Assembly (NCBI GenBank): GCA_947502595.1
Contig: CANNAM010000004.1
Coordinates: 62,001 to 126,000 of the forward strand
DNA from: an uncultured Marinicella sp.
GTDB lineage: Bacteria > Pseudomonadota > Gammaproteobacteria > Xanthomonadales > Marinicellaceae
Length of the DNA: 64,000 nucleotides
Direction: 5' to 3'
Part shown: positions 52,280 through 61,399 of the stretch, one piece after another
Layout of the letters: each line of letters starts with the position of its first letter
Position numbering within the stretch: the stretch's first letter is position 1
Translations under genes and position numbers: made by a program
The notes under the pieces: generated by a model
The model's input: the letters and a program-made list of their open reading frames with translations, nothing else
What the model was told of the DNA's origin: nothing
The model's database searches: none

Positions 52280-52366
52280 TGGTGCCCAGGAGAGGACTTG
52301 AACCTCCACGACCTTGCGGTCACCAGCACCTGAAGCTGGCGCGTCTACCAATTCCGCCACCTGGGC
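52280..52366 (-). tRNA. tRNA-Leu(CAG), CCA encoded
   Basis: Minus strand GCCCAGGTGGCGGAATTGGTAGACGCGCCAGCTTCAGGTGCTGGTGACCGCAAGGTCGTGGAGGTTCAAGTCCTCTCCTGGGCACCA; anticodon loop TTCAGGT; long variable arm. Confidence 0.95.
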
Positions 52367-52432
52367 AAGGTGGTTGGAGTGAGACATCACTCGATGGGGT
52401 ATTCTACTTGAATGATGCGCTAAAAAAAAGCT

Positions 52433-53179
52433 TTATGCGCTGTGTATTTTCCAAAGTTCCAGCATCGCAGTAATCATGGTTTTGGCTGGTTTGAGCCACT
52501 GCTCATGCAGGTCTTTGGGGTAGTGTGCGCTTAAATCTGCGCCACTGTGGTGTTCCATGATCAACCAGTCAAGTAATGGGTGGCCTTGGCCTGCGTATTC
52601 CCAGTCGATGATTTGGACCGGGGCATGACCCAAAAGATTGCTTGGGTTCAAATCAGAATGGTACAGGGTGGTGTTGGCTTGCCAAAAATTCAAAATTTCT
52701 AACCGCTCTATGGCTTGAATTAAGCGGCGTTTGAGTTCGACAGGAATGGCAGGAATGTGCTGTAGGTAATTTTTGATGCGCTGGTCTAAACGGCTGGGTA
52801 GGTGGTTGTAGGTGATTGCTTGGAATTGACTCAATGTTTGCTGCAATGCGCTGAGTTTACGGGGGTTTTTAAAATCATCTGGGTGCCAGGTTGTCGCTGT
52901 TGAGTAACGGCTGATCAGGTAACCCTCATCAGGGTTGATTGCAATCAGTTCTGGCATGATTTGCAATGCTGCTAACTGCTGCAGTATGTACATTTCCTGA
53001 TGGCGGTTGATGCCTAAGGTGGCTTGGTTGAAGCGCAGCACCCAAATGCCTTGTTTCGTGGTTACTTTAAAATTATGGTTGCTGCTGCCTGATTCAATGC
53101 GTTGCCAATTCAGCAAACCCGCGGCACGAATTTCGGGAATCGCCAGGATGCGATCAGGCCATGGATCTTTGCTGGACAT
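52433..53179 (-). CDS. Aminoglycoside/choline/thiamine-kinase-like phosphotransferase (putative thiamine kinase)
   Basis: SGSSNHNFKV, LYHSDLNPSNLL, IIDWEYAGQGHPLLDW; last gene in the TPP-riboswitch operon; start trimmed to MSSKDPW. Confidence 0.75.
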   Translation of the reverse strand: MSSKDPWPDRILAIPEIRAAGLLNWQRIESGSSNHNFKVTTKQGIWVLRFNQATLGINRHQEMYILQQLAALQIMPELIAINPDEGYLISRYSTATTWHPDDFKNPRKLSALQQTLSQFQAITYNHLPSRLDQRIKNYLQHIPAIPVELKRRLIQAIERLEILNFWQANTTLYHSDLNPSNLLGHAPVQIIDWEYAGQGHPLLDWLIMEHHSGADLSAHYPKDLHEQWLKPAKTMITAMLELWKIHSA

Positions 53180-53765
53180 AGTTTTTATTCCATTGGAGCC
53201 AGCCAAAGATGGCCATAATTAAATACACAGCAAACATCATTGCGGTCAGGTACAGTTCTTTGGTAAAGAATATATACACTGATATGCTGTTGATGACAAA
53301 CCAGTAATGCCAGTGTTGTAATACTTTGTGCGCTAACATAACAGTGGCCAATACCGCAAAACAAGTGGTGAAGGCATCTAAGTAAGGCATGGTGGCACCG
53401 TATTGGCTGGTGAGGTAGCCCAAAACAGGGACCGTCAAGCCGGTTAAGCTGATCAAAGTTAAATGCTTTTTCAATGACCAGCTGGTGATTTGTCGTTGGT
53501 CATGTTGGTTGTTGCTGTGTCGCCATTGGTACCAACCGTAAACAGCCATGATTAAATAATAAACATTCAATAAAGACTCAGATAACAGCGCCACACTGTG
53601 AAATAGATAGGTGTACAGTGCGGTGCTGATAAAGGCAAACAGCCAGCACCAAATGCTCTCGCGGATGGCCAGTAACAAATACATGATGGCGGTCATGACG
53701 GCAATGATTTCCAAGTTAGATTGGGCCTGCCAAGCCGCCATGATTTGCATCCAAATGTCATGCAT
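53154..53765 (-). CDS. PnuC-family transporter, probably thiamine-specific (PnuT-like)
   Basis: LEIIAVMTAIMYLLLAIRESIWCWLFAFISTALYTYLF...LLNVYYLIMAVYGWYQW, YLIMAIFGWLQW; specificity inferred from riboswitch context. Confidence 0.82.
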   Translation of the reverse strand: MHDIWMQIMAAWQAQSNLEIIAVMTAIMYLLLAIRESIWCWLFAFISTALYTYLFHSVALLSESLLNVYYLIMAVYGWYQWRHSNNQHDQRQITSWSLKKHLTLISLTGLTVPVLGYLTSQYGATMPYLDAFTTCFAVLATVMLAHKVLQHWHYWFVINSISVYIFFTKELYLTAMMFAVYLIMAIFGWLQWNKNYVQQRSMA

Positions 53766-54012
53766 CAGGTGACAAGTCTCCTTGTAATACTTTCATCACA
53801 AAGGCTGCTTTGGGCGTGCCTTGATGGGTGCGTTGCATTTCAGTGTTCAGTATTTCGAACACCCTGGTGTAATCACCGAACACCTGTGTACTGAGGGTGT
53901 TGCCAATCACTTTCAACTCTGCATAACTGTTGAGCCGATCAATAAAGTCTTGGATCGGTGGGATGTAGTTTTGATCCAGTGGGTATAAACTGATTTCTAC
54001 AGAAACTTGCAT
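53758..54012 (-). CDS. Thiamine-binding-domain protein (PF01910/YkoF-MTH1187-like), no signal peptide
   Basis: MQVSVEISLYPLDQNYIPPIQDFIDRLNSYAELKVIGNTLSTQVFGDYTRVFEIL. Confidence 0.78.
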   Translation of the reverse strand: MQVSVEISLYPLDQNYIPPIQDFIDRLNSYAELKVIGNTLSTQVFGDYTRVFEILNTEMQRTHQGTPKAAFVMKVLQGDLSPDA

Positions 54013-54020
54013 AGTGGCTC

Positions 54021-56129
54021 CTAAAATTCAAATTGTGCGGTTACACCGAAATGCTTGGGGTCGCCCAAATGTTTATACAGTGTATCAGCAAAGTCAGGTG
54101 GCTCGACACCAAAATAAAAACCCCTAACAGCATAGGTCTCATCCAACACATTACGGCCCCAGAGATAAACCGACCAACTGTCGGCTTGGTAGCCTGTCTT
54201 AAGATTCAAAATTTCACGGCTGTTGGCTTGTTGTTCATGTGAGTCAGAAAAGTAAAAACCGTCAGAGCCATGTAAATCTGCACGAGCGAACCAGCCAGTA
54301 TCGCCGATATAACTGAAGCCTATATTAAAAGTGTAATCTGGTGCATGGGCCTGCTTGCGGCCATTGTAGTTGGCATCAACTGTGACATAATCTGAGAAGG
54401 TTGCATTCAACAAACCCAGCGAACCATGGAGGTTCCAGTTGCGGTTGATTTGGTACAACCAATCGGCTTCTAAACCATAGTTTTTACCGCTGGCGGCATT
54501 GCCAGTGAAATAGGTATAAGTTAAGGGGTCAGTGGGGTCATCTTGGGTTGAGGTACTGACTTGCATGTCATCACGCTCTGAGTAAAAAGCACTGACATTA
54601 AGGCTCAAGCGATAATCCAATAACAAGGCTTTGATGCCCAGTTCTAAGTTCAACAAGAACTCAGGGTCATAAGCACGACGATCGGCAGATAAGCTGGGGC
54701 TTAAATTAAAACCGCCGGCTTTATAACCGCGAGATAAAGTGGCATAAATGTTTTTGCCGGTACGCAGTTCGTGGTTGATGGAAATTTGGCCACCAAGCAT
54801 GTCATCATCTGGAGATAAGTCCAAACCATTGTTGTCAGTGTAATCAGCGGACCTGCGTTCAAATCGCAAGCCTGTGGTTAGCACTGTAGAGGCATTGATG
54901 TGGGTGTCAAGCTGAGTGAACACCGCCAAAGTGTCGGCTTCAAATTGGCTGTTGAAAGCGCGGCTGACATCACCGTTATAAAAATCATCGGTGACATTGT
55001 CTTCATCCAACTGAGACAAGTAAAGGCCTGCCAACCAGTCAGTTGTGGCATTGAATAAACGAGACTCTGGCTTAGAGACCAGACGAAACTCTTGGCTTAA
55101 GTTGGTTCGTTCCCGGTCATTGTTTGAAGTGAAGTCATAAGGTGCATATTCGCCCCAGTAATTATCATTGCCCCAATCACCATCGAAAAAGTACTGAATT
55201 TTATTGTCGGTATAGCTGGTGATACTGATTAAATCAAAACCCGCCGCTGAGGAAAAAGTTTGCCTGACGCTGAAGCCCACTGAACGTTGGTCATCAATAC
55301 CTAAATCATCGCTGTGTGTGGTGTAGCTGTTTTCTGGGTTCCATTTATCGAAACCATTGTTGATGTCCACCAGCATCAGGGTTAAGTCGGCTTGCCAATC
55401 ATCACTCACGGCCCAATTGATTTTACCGCGCAACATCATCTCATCTAAGCTGTCAGTGTCATCGGCATTGAAAAAATCATTGCGGCGAAAACCATCACTG
55501 TTAAATTGGTGGGCGGCCAGTCTGAAGGCGGCGCGGTCGGAATCCCCCAAAGCGCCAGTGGCACTGAAGCCAGCTGCATAGGTGCCATATTCGCCCAAGG
55601 TGGTTTCGAGGGTATAAGCTGAGTCAAAGCTGGGGGCTTGGCTTTGCACATAGATCAGTCCGGCCAAAGCATTGGCGCCATAACGTGTGCCTTGTGGGCC
55701 ACGCAGAACATCCACTTGTTGAAGATCAAACAAGGTGGCAGCGCCGCCAATACCAGTAAAGTCCATGTCATCAATAATAAAGCCGACCGATGGATTGGGT
55801 GCGCCTTCGTACTGCGATCGTTCACCAATTCCGCGAATTTGAAAATAGCGTGGCCGACTGGTCGAACCTGACCAGTTTAAATTGGGTATTAAGCCCAGCA
55901 CATCCTGAAAATGTTGGGTACCAGCTTGGGATAAGGTGTCGCTGTCTAATACGGTGACAGAAGTGGCGATTTCGCGCACTGTGGTGTCTTGGCGTAAATC
56001 TGCGGTGACCGTTAAATCTGAAAGTTGTTCACTGTCATTGTTGTCTTGAGCAATAGTGGCACAAGATAAGCTCAGTAAGATTGGCAGCAATGCTGTTTTG
56101 GTGTGTGTGATTTTCATGGGATCTCTCAT
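54021..56129 (-). CDS. TonB-dependent outer membrane receptor, probably for thiamine
   Basis: Plug VREIATSVTVLDSDTLSQAGTQHFQDVLGLIPNLN..., VDVLRGPQGTRYGANALAG; terminal beta-strand ending QFEF*. A start at 56117 is possible. Confidence 0.88.
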   Translation of the reverse strand: MRDPMKITHTKTALLPILLSLSCATIAQDNNDSEQLSDLTVTADLRQDTTVREIATSVTVLDSDTLSQAGTQHFQDVLGLIPNLNWSGSTSRPRYFQIRGIGERSQYEGAPNPSVGFIIDDMDFTGIGGAATLFDLQQVDVLRGPQGTRYGANALAGLIYVQSQAPSFDSAYTLETTLGEYGTYAAGFSATGALGDSDRAAFRLAAHQFNSDGFRRNDFFNADDTDSLDEMMLRGKINWAVSDDWQADLTLMLVDINNGFDKWNPENSYTTHSDDLGIDDQRSVGFSVRQTFSSAAGFDLISITSYTDNKIQYFFDGDWGNDNYWGEYAPYDFTSNNDRERTNLSQEFRLVSKPESRLFNATTDWLAGLYLSQLDEDNVTDDFYNGDVSRAFNSQFEADTLAVFTQLDTHINASTVLTTGLRFERRSADYTDNNGLDLSPDDDMLGGQISINHELRTGKNIYATLSRGYKAGGFNLSPSLSADRRAYDPEFLLNLELGIKALLLDYRLSLNVSAFYSERDDMQVSTSTQDDPTDPLTYTYFTGNAASGKNYGLEADWLYQINRNWNLHGSLGLLNATFSDYVTVDANYNGRKQAHAPDYTFNIGFSYIGDTGWFARADLHGSDGFYFSDSHEQQANSREILNLKTGYQADSWSVYLWGRNVLDETYAVRGFYFGVEPPDFADTLYKHLGDPKHFGVTAQFEF

Positions 56130-56180
56130 TAAATAAAGTAATAATTTGAGACCCGGTTTTGGCGTGTTGAAGTCAATTAC

Positions 56181-56275
56181 CCATTCCTACGCCGGTATTA
56201 ACCGGATCAGGTTCAAAGGGTTTGTCAAAATCTAATCTGACATCTCAGGCTGTGAATCCAGCCACCCCTCGGATG
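56181..56275 (-). ncRNA. TPP riboswitch (THI element)
   Basis: Minus strand ATCCGAGGGGTGGCTGGATTCACAGCCTGAGATGTCAGATTAGATTTTGACAAACCCTTTGAACCTGATCCGGTTAATACCGGCGTAGGAATGG: canonical CTGAGA and ACCCTTTGAACCTGATCCGGTTAATACCGGCGTAGGAA cores. Confidence 0.96.
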
Positions 56276-56495
56276 CGGCGCATTCTATCACACCCAACAG
56301 GATGTTCAAATCAACTTGCGCATTAAGTGGTTGAAATTTGATGTTTGTAATTTTGCTTTGTGGCGGTACAAAGGATTGTAGTAATGGGGTTTGATTGGTT
56401 GGTGTGGCTGGGTAAAAAAATGCGATGGCATAAGTGCCGAATGGATAGAAGATCCAAACCCCTGGTCGGGGTTTGAACCTACTGAATTTATGTTG

Positions 56496-58406
56496 TTACA
56501 AGGTTTCTTGCAACCAGCGAAAGAATTCTTGTTGCCAAACCAGGCCATTTTGTGGGCTGAGTACCCAATGGTTTTCTTCTGGAAAGTACAGAAAGCGACT
56601 CTTTAGCCCCAACAGTTGTGCGGCTTGGAAGGCTTGGATGCCTTGGCCAATCGGTACGCGGTAATCTTTACCACCGTGAATGACCAGCATTGGGGTGTCC
56701 CAATTGGCGACAAAGTTACTGGGGTTAAAGTCGGTATAACCTTGTTGTGCTGCTGCATTTTCTTGGTCCCAATAGGGGCCACCTAAGTCATGATTAACAA
56801 AGAACAGTTCTTCGGTGGTGCCGTACATACTGCGGAAATCAAACACCCCATCGTGAGCAATGAAAGTTTTGAAGCGTTGTTGATGGTGGCCGGCCAAATA
56901 AAATACCGAGTAACCACCAAAACTGGCACCGATGGCACCTAGACGGTCATTGTCAACATAAGGCTCTTTGGCCACATCATCGATCGCAGCCAAATAATCT
57001 TGCATGGCTTTTCCGCCCCAATCTTTACTGATGTCCGCATTCCACTCAACCCCATGGCCTGGCATGCCGCGACGATTGGGCGCCACCACAATATAGCCTT
57101 GAGAGGCCATTAATTGAAAATTCCAGCGATAAGAATAGAACTGTGACAGTGGTGACTGTGGGCCGCCTTGGGCGTATAACAAGGTGGGGTATTTTTGTTT
57201 TTCATCGAAGCCTGGTGGGTAAATGACCCACACCAACATTTGCTTGCCATCTTGGGTGGTCACATAACGTTGTTTTACTGTGGGCTTGTCAAGCGCTGCA
57301 AAAAAATCGTCATTCACTGTGGTCAAAGCCTGCAGTTTTTTGCTGTTTAAATCAAAGCCATAAATTTCTTTGGCGCTGTTCATGCTGTTGCGGGTGACCA
57401 GCAAACGGTCTGGTTTTGCGGCAACCAAACCGTTGACATCGAAAGGGCCTGCGGTGAGTTGCACGATGTCAGCCGGTTTTTCGCTGTTGGCTTTGAAATC
57501 AACTTGAAACAACTGAATGGTGCCTTTGGTGGGGGCAGTGAAGTAAATGCTTTGACCATCTGCACTCCAAATAAAGCTTTGTACTGTGCCATCCCAATGG
57601 GCTGTCAGGTTATTTTTGCTGCCATTTACCATCACCATCAAGTCATTTTTGTCGGCTTCATAGCCAGCTGTTTTCATGCTTAACCAAGCCAAATCACCGT
57701 TGGCCGAAAAGGCTGGGCTGGTGTCATAGCCAGGATTTTCAGCTGTCAGGTTGGTGGTTTTTTTGGACTTTAAGTTGTATTGGTAGATGTCGGTGTTGGT
57801 GCTGGTTACATATGCTGTGCCGGTTACTTTTTTACTGACATAGTAGATGTTTTCGCCTTTGGGGCCCCAAATATAGTCCTCATCACCACCAAACGGTGCT
57901 TGAGGTGAATAATAAGGTTGCTCTGCCATGATGTCTACTTTTTCTTCAGTATGCAAATCTTGGTAGAAAACATGGTTATAGCTGCCATCATTCCAAGTAT
58001 CCCAGTGGCGATAATCCAGTGAGTCAAATACGTAAGCGTCAGATTGCTTAAGATCAGGGTAGCGTTCGGTGCTGCGGGTGGCGTTCAGTGTAACCTTTTC
58101 ATGGAACAGTTTTTTTGTACCATCTGGAGAGATGTTTTTATCTTTGAGTACGCCCGCATAATGTTCAAGCAATTTGCTTGAGCCGCCATTAACGGGTACT
58201 TGGTAAACCTTTTTATCAAAACCATTGGCATCGATGTTGGGTGTGGTGACTTGGTATATGAGTTGTGAACCATCAACGGATAAACCCAGTGGTGCCACGC
58301 GTTTGACCTGCCAAAGTTTTTCTGGAGTCATGACCGAGGTTGCCAGCGCACTGTGACAAAGGAAAAGGCCGATAAAAGCCAGGGAAGAATATTTCAATTG
58401 CTGCAT
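56496..58406 (-). CDS. S9 family (prolyl oligopeptidase-type) peptidase
   Basis: Beta-propeller followed by LLYAQGGPQSPLSQF, LGAIGASFGGYSVFYLAGHHQQRF (GxSxGG), MLVIHGGKDYRVPIGQG. Confidence 0.9.
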   Translation of the reverse strand: MQQLKYSSLAFIGLFLCHSALATSVMTPEKLWQVKRVAPLGLSVDGSQLIYQVTTPNIDANGFDKKVYQVPVNGGSSKLLEHYAGVLKDKNISPDGTKKLFHEKVTLNATRSTERYPDLKQSDAYVFDSLDYRHWDTWNDGSYNHVFYQDLHTEEKVDIMAEQPYYSPQAPFGGDEDYIWGPKGENIYYVSKKVTGTAYVTSTNTDIYQYNLKSKKTTNLTAENPGYDTSPAFSANGDLAWLSMKTAGYEADKNDLMVMVNGSKNNLTAHWDGTVQSFIWSADGQSIYFTAPTKGTIQLFQVDFKANSEKPADIVQLTAGPFDVNGLVAAKPDRLLVTRNSMNSAKEIYGFDLNSKKLQALTTVNDDFFAALDKPTVKQRYVTTQDGKQMLVWVIYPPGFDEKQKYPTLLYAQGGPQSPLSQFYSYRWNFQLMASQGYIVVAPNRRGMPGHGVEWNADISKDWGGKAMQDYLAAIDDVAKEPYVDNDRLGAIGASFGGYSVFYLAGHHQQRFKTFIAHDGVFDFRSMYGTTEELFFVNHDLGGPYWDQENAAAQQGYTDFNPSNFVANWDTPMLVIHGGKDYRVPIGQGIQAFQAAQLLGLKSRFLYFPEENHWVLSPQNGLVWQQEFFRWLQETL

Positions 58407-58565
58407 GATTGATTTCTCAAATGTTTAAACTGGGCTTAGATTACAGAATTACTGCTGTAATTGAAAGGGCAATAATTGAATTTATCCCACTTCAACAAGT
58501 CCAGCATTCAACTGGATGGTGAATTATAATTATCAGATCAAACTTTGAAAATATTCACCCGCAGC

Positions 58566-59087
58566 ATGAAAATCATTCAATTAATCAGACACGCCAAGTC
58601 CAGTTGGGAAGCAGCTCATTTGACCGATCAACAACGACCCCTAAACCACAAAGGTAGCAAAGATTGCGCAGTCATGGCCAGGGCATTACATGCGGCTGGG
58701 ATTAAATTACACCCTGTGTATTGCAGCACCGCTCAGCGTGCACAATTGACCATTCAAGGCATCGCTGAACATTGGCCAGCTGCGTCACTTGGGTGTTCAG
58801 CTGTGCCGCTTAATTGGCAACTGTCAGATGCTTTGTACACTTTTTCAAGCACCCAGCTTTGGCAATTCATTCATGCTTTAGATGATGAAATTGATGAAGT
58901 TTGTTTGGTAGGTCACAATCCGGCTTTCACTGACCTCATTAATACGTCACAATCCAAGCCTGAGCACTTGGCTAATTTCCCCACTTGTGGTTTTGCCGAA
59001 TTGACTTTTGCTGCTGCAACTTGGGACCAGCTATGTCCAGGCGGTGCACAGCTGGTGCAGTTTTTTAAACCCAAGATGTTTCGATAG
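58566..59087 (+). CDS. Histidine phosphatase family protein, SixA-like
   Basis: MKIIQLIRHAKSSWEAAHLTDQQRPLNHKGSKDC; CLVGHNPAFTDLI. Confidence 0.87.
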   Translation: MKIIQLIRHAKSSWEAAHLTDQQRPLNHKGSKDCAVMARALHAAGIKLHPVYCSTAQRAQLTIQGIAEHWPAASLGCSAVPLNWQLSDALYTFSSTQLWQFIHALDDEIDEVCLVGHNPAFTDLINTSQSKPEHLANFPTCGFAELTFAAATWDQLCPGGAQLVQFFKPKMFR

Positions 59088-59161
59088 ACTTAAAGCGCCG
59101 CTGTTTGATGCATTGGCTTATGCTATTATCTTGATAACGTGTATTCAAAAGACAGGTACAG

Positions 59162-59386
59162 ATGATGAAGAAGACATTTATGGTGTTGCTGTGTGGTGTT
59201 GGACTTTGGTCTTGCTCAAGCTCAGAGCCTGACACCACCCAAGCCAACAAGACCGAAAATAACAACAACCAAGAACACATGCTCAGTGACCAGCAGCGCA
59301 TGATACAAAAAGCCAAAGACGCAGAAAAGTTGGTCAAAGAAGCCGATGAAAAACGCCGCAAGGCATTGGCAGAGCAAGGTGGTTGA
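59162..59386 (+). CDS. Small hypothetical lipoprotein
   Basis: MMKKTFMVLLCGVGLWSCSSSEPD lipobox; charged helical tail. Confidence 0.65.
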   Translation: MMKKTFMVLLCGVGLWSCSSSEPDTTQANKTENNNNQEHMLSDQQRMIQKAKDAEKLVKEADEKRRKALAEQGG

Positions 59387-59507
59387 AAGACTGGTATATT
59401 AACCCTGGGCTGATAAAATAACCGCTTACCATTGATTAAGCCGCTTGTATTGCTTGCTGCATTTGCTGAGCCCAGTTAAAATGTATGTATTTGCGAGAAC
59501 AACAATC

Positions 59508-60008
59508 ATGGCACAAATTAAATTCAAAGGTAATCCCATAAACACCAATGGAGATTTTCCTCAAGTTGGCACCCAAGCACCAGAAATCAAGTTGGTAAAA
59601 ACCGATTTAAGCGAAGTTGCATTATCAGACTTTGCAGGCAAACAAGTGATTTTCAATATATTCCCTAGTGTAGACACGGCAGTATGTGCTTTACAGCTGC
59701 AAACCTTCAGCCAAAAAATGGCTCAAAAAGATGATGTGGTGTTGTTGTTTGCGTCGCTGGATCTGCCCTTTGCGTTCAACCGTTTTTGTGCAGCCGAAGG
59801 CATCGAAAATGCAGTCACTGCCTCTGATTTTAGACACCATACTCTGGCCAATAATTATGGGGTTAAAATGTCAAGTGGGCCATTGGCCGGTCTTTATGCG
59901 CGTGCAACTTTGGTACTCAATGCCGAGCACCAAGTGGTTTACAGTGAGTTGGTTGACGATGTGGTCAATGAACCCAATTATGACGCAGCGATGGCGGCTT
60001 TAAGCTGA
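59508..60008 (+). CDS. tpx: Thiol peroxidase
   Basis: IFNIFPSVDTAVCALQLQTF, DLPFAFNRFCAAEGIENAV, start MAQIKFKGNPI. Confidence 0.93.
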   Translation: MAQIKFKGNPINTNGDFPQVGTQAPEIKLVKTDLSEVALSDFAGKQVIFNIFPSVDTAVCALQLQTFSQKMAQKDDVVLLFASLDLPFAFNRFCAAEGIENAVTASDFRHHTLANNYGVKMSSGPLAGLYARATLVLNAEHQVVYSELVDDVVNEPNYDAAMAALS

Positions 60009-60022
60009 GAAAGCTGCTGGAA

Positions 60023-60601
60023 TCAAACAAACCACTTGGCTGGTAAGTCAGGTGGTTGGTAGTCTGCTAAATACTTGACCGCTTGTTCTGGGGTATTACA
60101 AATGTGGTACAGCTGACGGTATTCAGCCTTGGCAAAATTTTCAGCATAAATGTGTTCAAACATTTGAAGCAAGTGGTCGTAATAACCGGCAGTATTAAGG
60201 AACACTATGGGTTTGTTGTGGTAACCCAGTTGTTTCAAAGTCATCACCTCAAGCATTTCTTCCAAGGTGCCAAAGCCTCCAGCTAATCCAATGAATCCAT
60301 CAGCCAACTCAATCATTTTGGCTTTGCGGGTGTGCATATCAGGCGTAATGATTTGCTCATCATCAATGGTGTTAACCACCCCTTCTATGTGTAAGGCTTC
60401 AGGCACTACACCGATGGTTTTACCTTGGTGTTGTTTAATTGATTTTGCCACTTGTCCCATCAGGCCCACCCGGCTGCCACCATAAACTAAGTTGATGTTC
60501 TGGGCTGCCATCATGGTACCCAAGGCTTCGGCATGTGCAAAATAGACTGGCTGGATGTGATCAGATGAGGAACAATACACGGCAAGGTCGGTAATTTTCA
60601 T
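60023..60601 (-). CDS. LOG family protein (cytokinin riboside 5'-monophosphate phosphoribohydrolase-like)
   Basis: LVYGGSRVGLMGQVA, MHTRKAKMIELADGFIGLAGGFGTLEEMLEV (PGGxGTxxE-type). Confidence 0.92.
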   Translation of the reverse strand: MKITDLAVYCSSSDHIQPVYFAHAEALGTMMAAQNINLVYGGSRVGLMGQVAKSIKQHQGKTIGVVPEALHIEGVVNTIDDEQIITPDMHTRKAKMIELADGFIGLAGGFGTLEEMLEVMTLKQLGYHNKPIVFLNTAGYYDHLLQMFEHIYAENFAKAEYRQLYHICNTPEQAVKYLADYQPPDLPAKWFV

Positions 60602-60604
60602 GGT

Positions 60605-61372
60605 TCAATTGCTGCTGGGATTGAGGCGAAATGTTTTGATTGTAACTGGCCATTTAACTGTCTTGGTTTCATCATCTCCCCAAGCTTCTTGTAATTCAGC
60701 TAAAATAATTTCACGTGGATCAGCGCCATGGTCTTGAATGTACTTTTGAGTGGCTGACCAAGTACCTAAATAGCCAACCAAGTGTTTAAAAGTCCATTGT
60801 TTTTGCATGATGCATTTAGGCGCCTTGATTGCTTCAAAGGGAAATACTATGCTGTCATAGGCTTGCTCAATGTGACGGCGTTCAGCTGGCCAATATTCAC
60901 CAATGATGTTGTTGTAATATTGCTGCACAACTGCATCTACAGCAGCATCAATTTGTTGTAATTCATAACACCAAGCAGCCAATACTGCATTGGGTTTGGC
61001 CACCCGCAGAGCCTCTTTAAAAAACAAGTCAAATTCAAACCAATGCAAGGCTTGAGCCACTGTAATCAGGTCAACACTGTGGTCTTTCAGTGGGCTTTGG
61101 TGAGCCAATGCCACTTCGTACTCTACGCGGGGGTAGGTGGTTGCATGGTAAATTTGTGCCGCACTGGCATCGGTGCCAATGACATAACCAAAGTGGTTGG
61201 TCAAAGCCACGGCCACTTGACCATTACCGGTGGCACAATCCCAAGCCAGCCGATGGTTATCACATAATGAAGCCAGCCAAGCATATAAATCAGCTGGGTA
61301 TTCTGGTCGATACAGGCTGTAGTCTTCAGCTTGGGCAGAAAAATGGTCTTTGAATTCAGTCGTGGTGGTCAT
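60605..61372 (-). CDS. Class I SAM-dependent methyltransferase
   Basis: LAWDCATGNGQVAVALTNHFGYVIGTDASAAQI, VDLITVAQALHWFEFDLFFKEALRV. Confidence 0.85.
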   Translation of the reverse strand: MTTTTEFKDHFSAQAEDYSLYRPEYPADLYAWLASLCDNHRLAWDCATGNGQVAVALTNHFGYVIGTDASAAQIYHATTYPRVEYEVALAHQSPLKDHSVDLITVAQALHWFEFDLFFKEALRVAKPNAVLAAWCYELQQIDAAVDAVVQQYYNNIIGEYWPAERRHIEQAYDSIVFPFEAIKAPKCIMQKQWTFKHLVGYLGTWSATQKYIQDHGADPREIILAELQEAWGDDETKTVKWPVTIKTFRLNPSSN

Positions 61373-61399
61373 ATTTATGTCTTTTATATAATGTAGGCT

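Noticed and set aside
52151-52390. 79-aa ORF on the minus strand (AQVAELVDAPASGAGDRKVVEVQVLSWAP)
   Set aside because: Translation of the tRNA-Leu gene itself; not a protein.
52279-52473. ORF MVPRRGLEPPRPCGHQHLKLARLPIPPPGQ... on + strand
   Set aside because: Lies over the antisense strand of tRNA-Leu(CAG); this is a classic spurious translation of a tRNA gene.
59008-59232. 74-aa ORF bridging the SixA-like gene and the small lipoprotein
   Set aside because: Out-of-frame overlap of two better-supported genes.
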